A stretch of DNA of 21,993 nucleotides from Dunaliella salina (Eukaryota > Chlorophyta > Chlorophyceae > Chlamydomonadales > Dunaliellaceae): assembly GCA_002284615.2 (NCBI GenBank), contig MU069567.1, positions 140,607 through 162,599 on the forward strand, in the 5' to 3' direction. Made by a program: the position numbers and the translations under genes. Below are positions 9,640 to 20,800 of this stretch, one piece after another. The notes beneath the pieces were generated by a model. It worked only from the letters and a program-made list of their open reading frames with translations. It had not been told where the DNA came from and made no database searches. Every line of letters starts with the position of its first letter. The stretch's first letter is position 1.

Positions 9640-10010
9640 TGTTGCTGGAATGAGATGCGTAATTCCGTAAGTTTTGACACAAAGAGGAAAAAAATGATGT
9701 TTTGCTGGCAAAGGAAATGGAAAATAAATACACCAACTTGATGCGGGAGAAGAGTTTGCCTCAGAGAAATCCTGGAAGAAAGGTTCAAAAAGCATGTTGC
9801 ACTCACGGCGTAAAGAGCAAACTTGTTCATTAGTGCAGCTGAACAGTATCTGTGCTTCACCATGTGTCTGATTGCAAGGACACTTGTCACAAACCAAAGC
9901 TCCACCGTGCTAAGCAGCTGATTCAACTCTCAAAGTATGAACTCGGAGCCGGAACCTACTCACATTCCATATAGCTTGCCTCGGTAAATTGAAGGAAAGA
10001 TACCAAGGCA
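9640..10010 (-). mobile_element. Non-LTR retrotransposon (LINE) reverse-transcriptase C-terminal region, broken
   Basis: From about 9960 downward on the minus strand, one frame reads RFRLRVHTLRVESAA, a TAG, then VCDKCPCNQTHGEAQILFSC and SLRRECNMLFEPFF. The 'HtLrvE', C-x2-C...H...C and R..C..LF order is the zinc-finger-like end of LINE polymerases. One in-frame stop stands where Trp is expected. The endonuclease and RT core are absent from the window, so it is a 5'-truncated dead copy. Confidence 0.7.
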
Positions 10011-10269
10011 GGGGCACATGAGAACGCGCGCTGCAAGGCAAAGGAGTAGCAAACCAAGCCTGTAGCAAGCTTGTTGTTGTTTTCTTTTGGATCCACAGGC
10101 AGCCAGCTTCTCACCAAACTCCTTGCAATCTCTGACTCAAGTCATTTACAGATATAACACCCCCTGACTGCACGGCCTTCGCATAAATTTCAGATTTACA
10201 CAAACGGAAAGCTTGAATTAATTGTGCTTTCCAAAATTTGTCATCCTTAGATTGATTTCTTCCGGCAAA

Positions 10270-10594
10270 AACTTTTCGCAAGTGTTGCAGAGAGACTTGA
10301 GCCCATTCATTCCCTCAGACCCGAAGGCCGTTTGTGGCTATGTAGGCCATTCAATATGCCCACAAACTAGTCACCATCCGCCGCGCTATTGAAAACAAGA
10401 ATACTTCCCACAGCCAGGCTCTAGATCCAGGTGCTTCTAGTAACCCTCCAGACCCACATTAGCATTCTCTTTTTCATACCTTGTGGTGAAGGGGGCACAC
10501 GGCTCTTTTTTTGAGCCAATGTGTCACCTTTTCCTTAATTGATGTAGGGAGAGTTTCTCTGCCTACGTAGTTTTTCTTTTCTTTTCTTTTCTTA
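10270..10594 (+). mobile_element. LINE 3'-end remnant in the opposite orientation, with complete tail
   Basis: The frame with YAHKLVTIRRAIENKN...SHSQALDPGASS (about 10350-10440, with breaks upstream) parallels YKLASTRRAID...SHQQDQARATAS of the minus-strand copy. The tail at 10481-10594 has a GGCTC/GAGCC hairpin, TTAATTGATGTAGGG, CTGCCTACGTAG and (TTTTC)n. Confidence 0.6.
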
Positions 10595-10599
10595 GGCCA

Positions 10600-11220
10600 T
10601 AATTCCAGAGGTGGGCAACGGGCCAAAATCGCTGAAAGTGTTCTTTCCCACCATTATTTTCCAAATCAGGTAATGCCAATCATTATAATACCAACAAGAA
10701 CTATGTTCACCAAAAAATGAAGGAAATCGGAGGACCTCAGATCACTTTCCTGGTCTCAGATCGCCCTAAAATGTCACACAGCTCCACACTGGGACCATTT
10801 TTCACCCCCAAAACATTTTCTTAATAACTCTTATATGATATGCTAACATCCTGCATGTTCAAAAGTGGGAAGGAAGGAGGTCAAAATTGACCTTTTTGGC
10901 ACCCCCAGTGCTGGATTTTTTCTAAGGGAAATGGCTGAAATTCAGTACCTGACCAACCAATGGGTCTTTTCACTCCACTTTTTTTTGCAATGTTTATTAT
11001 TTGGGTTCAAGGACGTCAATTCATTAAAAATCACCCAATTTGGTACAGTGGCTGTTCAGATGTGGTGGGTGCTTGCATAAAAAGTAGGGTTCACGCCGTG
11101 GCCGATTAGACACGTGCGCTGGAACTGGCAATTTCATGCTCCAGTGATAGAGAAGCATTTGATGCCTAGTGTGAAGATTGCCACCTCCGGCGCCTATGCT
11201 CAATGAACATTTCAAAATGC
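10600..11220. other. Intergenic stretch, nothing recognised
   Basis: Short open frames only, no motifs. Presumed upstream flank of the GH5 gene. Confidence 0.5.
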
Positions 11221-11270
11221 CCCTTTCTGAGGCCTTCGTCGCCCACTGACATACTTTACACTTAATTTAA

Positions 11271-11277
11271 TATAAAG
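11271..11277 (+). promoter_or_regulatory. Possible TATA box of the GH5 gene
   Basis: TATAAAG in an AT-rich patch 180 bases upstream of the ATG at 11457. Position and match are suitable; no initiator could be assigned. Confidence 0.3.
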
Positions 11278-11456
11278 AAAACGTAGGAGGAAAAAGGCGA
11301 ACACCTGTCTCCGATTTTCAAAAATTTCGAACCAACAGATAACAGATATCGTGGCGGATGGTGATTACAATAATCATACTAATTCAAAATATAAACATCA
11401 ATAGCATACGTCGTCTCTTCCCATCCGCCCCTCCCACCGCATCAGGCCGCGCTGCC

Positions 11457-11526
11457 ATGGCCCCCTGGCCACCTCTAGCTGGGATACTGAGCTTCATTTT
11501 CGTAGCATACGTTGCTGCAAATCAGG
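11457..11526 (+). CDS. GH5 exon 1: start codon and signal peptide
   Basis: The ATG at 11457 opens a 23-codon reading with a short N-region, a hydrophobic core (LAGILSFIFVAYVA) and small residues before a likely cleavage site near Ala20-Ala21. This is a classic secretory signal peptide and suits an extracellular hydrolase. The exon ends in phase 1 at a GTGGGT donor (11527). The next exon completes a Gly codon and continues straight into the mature domain, which supports this start. No other ATG in frame with exon 2 was found nearby. Confidence 0.8.
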
Positions 11527-14500
11527 GTGGGTCGCTTTGACGCGGAAGGGAGCTTGCACACCCTTCCAACCTGTCTGAGGAACTCTGCGTCCTTCTCTGG
11601 AAGGCAATTCCTGCCCCCATGGAGCAGAACAGGGGGGACATCACAGTACATTTATGATAATGGGAAGGAGCACTTGCGCTCATTTTGCAGAAAAATGTGT
11701 GGTCACTTCAAAACAATAGCTGTTTGACTCTCTGCTTCAGGTTTTGTTTACCGGCAGGGACACCAACTAATGATTGATGGCAAACCCTGGTGAGATTGAG
11801 GTCTACTGCAAGTGTATTCCCAGGGCAGATGTGCTATTGGAGGTTTGGAAAGAGTCAGAGGAAGCTGCATTGACTTTGATCTTCTGTCGCTTGGAGCGAG
11901 GTATTCATGCACAGCCTTGTAAATGCTTACACAAATCATGCCTGCAGTATATGCATGGACTCAAGCTCAATCAAAGTCAGCATGCGTCAGCATTGCAATG
12001 AATTTCGCTTTTCTGCCATGTATGAAGGCTGCAATTTTGCAGCATCCTGGCTTATAGTTATCTTGTCAGTGGTTTTATTCTTTCCGTGGTTTGCGGTTTG
12101 CGGCAGGTACTTTATAGGTGCCAATGCTTATTGGCTCTGGGATGAGGCCAAGTGGGGCGACAAGGAGCACATCAATGATTTCTTCAGGTTATTTGCCGGG
12201 AAAATTTTAATTGAAATTGTCAAAGCTTAAGGTGGAGTTCCTTGCTCGGTGTCATCAACTTTGATGTGAAGGCAGTATCCTTGAAGCGCTATGGCTGTGA
12301 AAAGCTGCATGTTCTACCAAAGGCAAAACAGCAGCTTTCAAGACCTTCCCTAACTCCTTGAGCACTGGCTGTAATGCATTTTAACACCTTCACTGCATCT
12401 TGCCTTTCCCTTACATGGACGCTGGCCATGTGCATCATTCTAGATTGATATGCAGGGTAATCTCTCAGTCCTGCTAGCAAAATTGCACTGGATGCATGCA
12501 GGTACTGCCAGGACTACAACTTAAAAGTGATCAGGATTTGGGGTTACAGCCACAATTCCCCAAAGGTAAAGATCTGGATGCCTCTTGGTTGCTGTTTTGC
12601 AGCATATTCCCATCACCAAGTAGATATGTCTGTGGGGTTTCTCTGTTGTATCACATGAAGTCCATCACCTTATCATCCAAACATAAAGGCTGCCGATGAC
12701 TTGCCCTTTTGTTTCAGCCCAGTCCCAAGTCATTTGAATAGGACATGAATCACCTGTTTGATGCGCACACATGGAGCCTTTACCTTTCTTCTTTTAACGG
12801 TGTTGTTGCCAACACACTTTTACCTAAGCCTCCGAGCAAACCTGTCATTCCTGACATGGTTTCATACAAACACAGGCAGCAGGTGTTTACGATGAGTTTG
12901 AGATGGAGATGCTAGACTTCATCATCTCATCTGCTGGCAAGGTGAGCCTGATTGAAACATTATATTACATTGCATTACATTAGAGAGCAAAACCTTCATC
13001 CAGATAGTTTGGCTGCTCAGTTCCTGATTGAATAGGAAAGGATCTACGCAGGCCAGAGGCCGTGTATAAAGGGAAGGAGCCTGCTTGCCTCCGTGCCCAG
13101 AACTTTCAGCGTTTTCCAACAAACTGCACCCCAGAGGCGCAAAGAAGGCGGCAGCGGAGGTGCTGCTTTGCTGTGCTGATGTGCTGAAGTTGTTGCAGTG
13201 CATTACTGTATGCAAACGGTACAACTCCAGCCAACTTGTCGTAATGTGGTATGTTTAGCGTTTGTGATGGTCCTGCTGATGTCAATTGCTCATCTGCACA
13301 ACGCTCTTGAGTCTGCTCTACCTTTTTGCATGCAGCATGACATCCGTCTGATCATCGCACTCTCAAATTTCTGGTGAGCATGCCTCTTGGGATCATAGTC
13401 TGGGTACAACTAGTGGTCTTGAGAGATTCTGGAAGAGTTCCCTTAATGCACGCGCCTCTGGCCTGCACGGACTATTATTCTCTTTTCTTTCTTGCAACCC
13501 AGCTCATCACCATCTGAAGCCTGATGGAAGACTGAGCCTTAACACTCGCACAGGCGCCATGATTGCTCTCAAACTTCATGCTTGCTCCATTATCAGTACA
13601 GTACGCCTAAAAGCATGAAAGCATCAAGCAAACTCTTTATGAGGCTTTTCCCGACCCTTGTGAACAGGGTCAGGCCCACACGGCCTTTGGCTTGCGTAGA
13701 CTTTTCTTTTCTTTTTTTTCCAGGCCCAGGGTACTCGTGACCCTCCTGTCCCATCAACTTGCCCGGCGCCTCAGCCATGGGTGCCTTCCCTTCCTTGAGT
13801 AGAAGTCATGCTGGTTGGCAGCCAGCGTGCTTCAGGAAGGACTCAATGGTCAGCAACACTACCCATGGGTTCCTCAAGCTGTTGTAAGCTAAGAGTGTCC
13901 AGACTAACAAGGACCCAAAAATGTGCTTGCTATCCTGTAAGCCCTGCGTCCAGTAGCCCTCACCTCCAAAACTCCACTGCTAAAACTGTTGAACTGGGTG
14001 CTGCATCAGGTGGGGAGTTTTATTTCCTGCCGCAATAATATTTCCTTTCTGTGCAAATCTTTTAAGTTGAACATGCTTTTCCAAAAACCCTTGAAGTGTC
14101 CTTGCCCCCAAAGGTTATGAATATGCAGTGCAATAGCACACTTCTTGAATGTTCTGCGTGGAATACAGTGAAATGATGTGCGGACAAAAAGTGGTTCAAA
14201 AGCACATTGTGGGGCTAAAACGCCAAAACTGGCCTTCTGCTGCGGAAAGGGCTCCTTTATGAATTCTTTGACCTAAACTGTCACGTGCTTTTGACTCTGA
14301 GAAGCTTTGGATTGAGCGTGATCCATTATCCTAATGTGGAAAGGGGGTGAAGGGGGGAATTCTCATTGCCCTTGGGCGCTAAGAGCACAATTGCATCTGA
14401 CGGGCAAGTTGGTGCTAAAACGGAAATCAGGATGCCAAGGATTGCTCGGCACACTCCCTGGGTTTGCCCTGTCAAGTCTTGGGGCCCAGATGTAGATGTA

Positions 14501-17500
14501 TGCATGCCTGGGCCTGGTTCAAGCAAGGTGCCATTCCTAGGTATCTATATATACTTCAGCTCCGATTAGCAATATTAAGGTTAATCCAGCATGACCTTGC
14601 TCTGCTGCTCCAACGTTCAATGTTTGTAGGCTTCAAGTGTCTTTTCCTAGTGCTCCATTCAGCAATTCAGCAGCACGACCTGGCCGTGCTGTCCAAAAAT
14701 TGAAGGTGTATGTCATATTGGTAGCTGCATGGATTTGATCTCTACCCATTGGCCCAGTGTCTCTGTATGTCATATTGGTAGCTGCATGGATTTGATCTCT
14801 ATCCATTGGCCCAGTGGTGAGACTAGGTCTCTTTCCATGACCAGAATTGAGCAATTGTTAGGACCCTGCGCCAGTTCCAAGAAGCTCCTTTTTTACTTTG
14901 CTCCTGATGAAGCACCCAGTCACCGATGCTGAACAGTCAAGCTGCAGGACAGCTTCCTGGAAGCCTAATATTGTCAGGGACTTGGCCAATTTCTAATCTA
15001 ATCTACATCCTTGGCTTCTCACGGCAAAAGCTGTGACTGAAGAGTTGCCCACAAATGTCTAGACAGAGCACCTACACACACCATAGGCTGGCTGCAGTGG
15101 GGCATTGAGAGTCAGACCTACTTGGCTGACCTAAAAAGAATGCTGTTGGCACCAGACCCTTGACACAGTGTAATCAAATGTGACTTTTGTTTCATGCCTG
15201 CAGGGAGGCTTACCGGAGCCCTGAGGAGCTCATGAGCTTGTAAGTGTCAACACACAACCTTCGCCTTTCCTCCTGTTCCATTCCACTGTGCGGCATCACT
15301 TTCTTCCCTCTTGCAAAGGACACCATGGGAACTCGCTCTGTCATTGGGCCGATGTAAAAGAAACAAACAAGGCATCGATTCAGTGGGGCTTCATTACTGT
15401 GTTCACACCAAGGATGTTCCTTCCCGTGATGACTTGTCTAGTTTCGAGTCTGTGTTTCCGCTCAGCTGCCCTCGTAGGCGGATATAGCGATGTAACCTTA
15501 CCTTACCTTACCATCCCGTGATGCTTGGGACCTAGTTCCCCATAGTAGCTTTTCCTTTTCCATCATTTTTAAGATCTTCCAAGCAACATTCCCAACAAAC
15601 ACTCCAAAGTTCTGATGCAGAAAGCATCTTCCTTCCAAGTCTTGCAAAATGTGTGACTGAGACCAGGAGTAAGCATCCCCATGGGGCTCATCTTTTGTGT
15701 GTGGGTTAGTAAGGGTTTGCGCATTGTGGTGACAGGCAAAAGGGTAGAGCAGGCATCCTGCAGCATGGCACCTAATCCTCCAGATCCCTATTTGCTCTGT
15801 TTCAGGTTGTCGCGTTGTGACTATATAGGGGGGAAACTTCTCTAGTTGATCATCCGTCGCAGTGGACTAGTCATCTCCGCTATAACACTGTCTCCTAGGC
15901 TTGGTGTGTCCAGAGTCTCTTGAGGCCCTTCGTAAGATCCTTGCCACCTTGATTGGGAGCTTTCCTCATTGCATGTGGCCTGTGACTAGCGCAGTCTTTT
16001 CCTTTCTTTCCTTTTCTCCTGCCTTCTTACATGTCACCTCTTCAAACTCGTGACTTTGTCGCAAGAGGGTGACTCGGGGTGTTTTTCCCAAGCCCTCCAG
16101 TCATTTCCTGATGCAAAATTGACATTGATGGATCACACAATGACTTGGCTTGGTCTGTAATAACTAGGGTGTGCTCCTGTGCCTGCGCGAGCTTTTTCCG
16201 CAGGGCTGGCGAAGAGGTTGAGGGCAAGGATGTGCTTGACTACTACAGGAGCAGCAAAGTCAAGCAGTTCCTGAAGGTGAGCTTGTTTGCTGGATTCACT
16301 TAGCCCTGCAAAAGGTGATACTTTTGGCTTACAAGCAAACAGTCTGAGCAGAATTAGAAGGGGGATTTTCCATGCAAATTTCTTGAGCAGAGAGCCCCAC
16401 AACTTGTGGATTGAAAATGAAGAGTGACACAAGAACTTTTGAGCTGATGCTTTGCTGTCCAAGCCAATTTGATCCCCATTCTAGTCAAAAGGTTGGAAAA
16501 AAGGTGCCAATAACCCAATCAGGGACGCACAATATAGAGCTTGCTTGGGGCACAATTACACAGCCTCGCATTCACAAACTTGCCAATCCATTTGCATCTA
16601 AACCAAATGCTGCCATTCAGCGTATGCCTGTGACCACTACTCAATCCTTTTAGTTCTTGTGTAGAGCTTTATGTGCATTGAGAGTCGAGGAAAACTGATG
16701 TTTCATATCAAGATGTTTGGTTGATTACCAAGGTGATTTTATTTTTACTTTTTCTGTGTGCAGGAACATTTCCGGTATGTCGTCTCTCGGAACAATACTC
16801 TGACAGGTAATATGAGCTCAATGCTGATAGCCTTCCTGAAAGAAGGCAGTGGGGATTACAAATTATGCACTCACAGGTGCACTTTCCCTGCATCAATCAT
16901 GCTTGCAAAGCCTGCATTTGCTGTTGGGGTTGAACAAACGAACGCAAAAGAATGACCAGGGCCCCTTTGTGCATCCTTTTAAAGGCAATTCAATATTCCA
17001 GGGAAACATTCGGGTGCCTTGGCATGTTGGCAAACTTATCACTCATTGATTGACTATAATTGCATGGTGCAGTTGTTGGTGCCTTGTTGCCTATAAAGGA
17101 AGAAAATGAAGGGCTATTCCAGCTGAAGGCCGTGTGCATACTGGAAAAGTTTTTTGAGCAAGCTATCAGGGCCTCATCTAAGGGCCCTCAAACTTACACC
17201 ACACAGCTAACCTAGGATGTTGCCAGAAGAGATCTCTTTAGAAAATTGAAGCGATGCAAGAGACCTCCCAAAATCTAAGGATTGTGATAGACCTCTTGGA
17301 ATCTAAATGATGCAAAAGATCTCTTTCATTTTTGGGGTGCAATGGATCTCCTGAGATTGAAGAGATTTGTGATTCCTTTGGTTTGGTTGGGCCTGAGACA
17401 AACAGTGGACATTTGTGTGTCCTCCCCTTATGCAAGCAGCCAGTGTTGGCATGCACAGTCATGTCCTATTCTCCAATCGTTTTTTTCAAGCTTTTTCCCC

Positions 17501-17748
17501 AACAAACGACTCCTGGTGTGTTATCAGTCTGGTTAATTTAGTATAAATTCACAGCAGCAGGTTTCCAACAGCAGCATTTGAGGAAACTTAAACAATGCTA
17601 CAAGAATGCCGGCATGATCAACAATGTAAAGGGTATGAAAAGAACGCTAAAGGCTCTTGAGCATGATCGTTTTGTTTTTGAAACATTGGTTTGGAGTTTA
17701 ATGGTCTCAAGTTTTGCCCTTGGGGAGAGATGCACAATACACGCTAAA

Positions 17749-17833
<85 letters not shown>

Positions 17834-20800
17834 CACACGCACACACACACACCACAGGCTTGGCTTACCGAGATGATCCCACAATCATGTGCTGGACAGC
17901 CATGAATGAGGCAAGGTGAGGGCCTCCTACATTTTTGTGATGTGACAGGAAAGGAATGGAAAAGAAAAGGAGAGCCTGCGCAAGCTAGAGGCCACGTGCA
18001 TTTAGGGTTGTTCCCTTAGCTGGAAAACTAAAGGCTCACCAGAAGGCGTATGCGATATGTGAGAGCGCATGGTGGCACTTCCTGGGGGCCAAGTCAATTC
18101 CCCCACGGAACAGCTCTGAAGCTATGGCCAAAAGGGTAGTGCGTTTGGAGCAGCCTCACAAGAGCGCAAAGCATAATAAGTAGATGTAATGCATGAGGTG
18201 TTGACAGTTGAACTCATTGTGAGCTACAACTCATCTAAAGCGGTAAAATTAATAGTCTACGCTAGACGGTATCCTGCGTGCATTAAGCGCAGACTCAACA
18301 GTCAGCACTGGCACTAAGTGAGCCTCACCAGTGCAAGTTTTGTGTAATTGCAACTTCAAGCCATGGCCCTGAAGGAACAGCTGACAGGCTATCACTGTCT
18401 TTTGCAACCACACATTAAAGAAAATAACTGTATTCGGTATATTTTTTGTTAGACTGCCATGTATACAGGGGTGATTCCCTGTATCCTTGTGCTGACTCTC
18501 GCAAACCTTGATTGCAAGGAACAGACTCTGCAACCTGTCAATAATTGCTGGCAGGATTGATAGCAAGGGAAGGGGACATCATGTTGAAGTCATCTGGACA
18601 GAGGAATGGAGGGGAAATGATTGCTAAGGAGCACCAAAATTACGCCTCGGGCTGCAATAGCAGGTTCAAACTAGCTTGAAGCAAGTTGTCAGGAAAAAAA
18701 AAGGATACCGGGAATCGGCTGATGAAGAGGTCATGCGGCACGTGTCTCATTTCCAGTAATCTATGAGGTAGTGAATTATTATGGAGGAATGGTATTGATT
18801 TTAGTTGGGCTGCATCTGCAAATGAATTGCAAAATTAAACCTTATGAGAATAAGGAAAAGGGCTGTTTGGGGCTCACCTACGTTGAGGATTTGCCGCACC
18901 AAAGCCTAGTGTGGATGAGCCCCATTGCATTTCTAATTGATAGTGTTGTTTGCATACCGTAGTGGCATGTAACCAGTATGCACCACCTTTTTTCGGCAAT
19001 TTCATTTCTCCATTATGCACACACCATTACGCACCCTATTGTTCCAAAAACCCCCAACATCCTACCTAATTCGCACCTCAAAACCAGTTTTTGTGCATTG
19101 TACAGGGCTTTGAAAAAGATATATAATGCGTAATGGTCACATGCCGGTACGGTATGCAAAAGTGAAAAAAAAGGGATAATAAAAGCAGAGGCAGAGGGAC
19201 GTTCAAATGAAACACGAGGCTTCCACCGGCGCACTGCACCATCACTCTCCCAATTTATATGAGGTCCCATAGTTCTAAAGAGCCTCAGCACTCTCCTAAT
19301 GTACAGGAGATTCTTTGATTCAAAGGAGCCCCGAATTGTACGTGTCCCTTGGAAGAAGAAATTGTTTGCTGGACAGTAACTAGCCACATGCATACAATCC
19401 TAAAATTCCGATTGGACAGCAATGCTAGACGCCCATATACACATGCTATATCCTTAGAAAGAAAGAAAGAAAAAGAAAAGAGAAAGAAAAACTGCGTAGG
19501 CCAAGGAACTCTCCGTACATCAATTGTAGAAAAGGAGACGCATTGGCTCAAAAAAGAGCCGTGAGCCCCCTCCACCACGATCCTTAGAATCCTTATCCTT
19601 ATCCCTATCCTTATCCTTAGAACATGCAGGGAGGGATGCTGGAAAGACGCATGACCCTTACAGGGTTGCCAATTGAAAGGCTTTTGCAATGTAAGCAGCC
19701 TTTTGGCTGGTGCAGCATTTCCCCTTTTTTTTTTCCATCAATTGGCGCATCTAGGGAGTTCAGCCACAGAAGAAACGCGCTTCATGGGTGATGAATAGTG
19801 ATTGTATGCAGGTGTATTACAGGATTTCAACGGTACAAATTCATTCATGTGTTAAAGAAGAAGCAAGAAGAAAACACAATGGCAATGGAATGCACCCCAA
19901 ATAAATGGAGGGAAAGAGGGCCACATTGGAATTTTGCGACTTGAGCTTCAAAGCAAAGCACCCTTTACAAAAGCTCTTTAGCCACCCCTTAGCAATAACA
20001 GGGTTCTTGGCAGCATCCTTCTCAGGGGAAATTCTCATTTCCCCTGTCAGGCACAAATGCCCTGGCTGTCTCTACAAAGCAAGAATGCATCAAGCCATGA
20101 GCAAAATTATATCCCTAACAAAGTTTTCAAATTTCCGTTGCAATGGCACAGGTGTCCTGGCTGCCTCACAGAAGCTGAGCAGAGGGACCACTTGGCCTTC
20201 ATCTCCGAGCTCAGCCAAGCCCTCAAAGACTACGCAAACGAGCAGCTTGTCTCAACAGGCACTGAAGGTGCACCTGGACTGAACATGCATGCATCACATT
20301 GTCTCAATGCTTCTCCTGCCAACAAAGCCAACCCATCACAGATTATGCTTGCAAGCAACTTGTCTCGGCAGGCACTGAAGGTACAATCGGAACAAACATG
20401 CATGCATCACACGGTCTCAATGCTTCTACTGCTGATAAAGCAGAGCTCAGCCAAGCCAACAAGACTATGTGTACAAGCAGCTTGCATTGACAAGCACTGA
20501 AAGTACAACTGGAATGAATATGCATGCATCACCTTCTACTAGTGCTTCTGCTGCTGCTAATGATTTACTTTTGATCAGGGCAGCCTGGCTGGATTCAATG
20601 TTCCCTGCACATGTGTTGCACTCCATTCCTTGCCCACCAAAGCCATCACTTGGATTTTGATACTGCCGCAACATGCTCTTTGTAGAAGCAGGCAAAAAAC
20701 AAAGCGTGTCCTCTTGTTTTTAACTAAGCCCTCCTTACTGCAGATTGATGATGGGAAAGCGGGGCATTTCAGAAACGAATGGATGTTGTGACTTTTTACC

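Noticed and set aside
17578..17919. 113-codon + strand ORF with a His-Thr run
   Set aside because: It is intron 9 plus the (CA)n array. Only its end coincides with the true exon 10.
19583..19622. Hexamer run considered as telomeric repeat
   Set aside because: The unit is CCTTAT-like and irregular, unlike plant or algal CCCTAAA or CCCTAAAA, and lies inside an intron.
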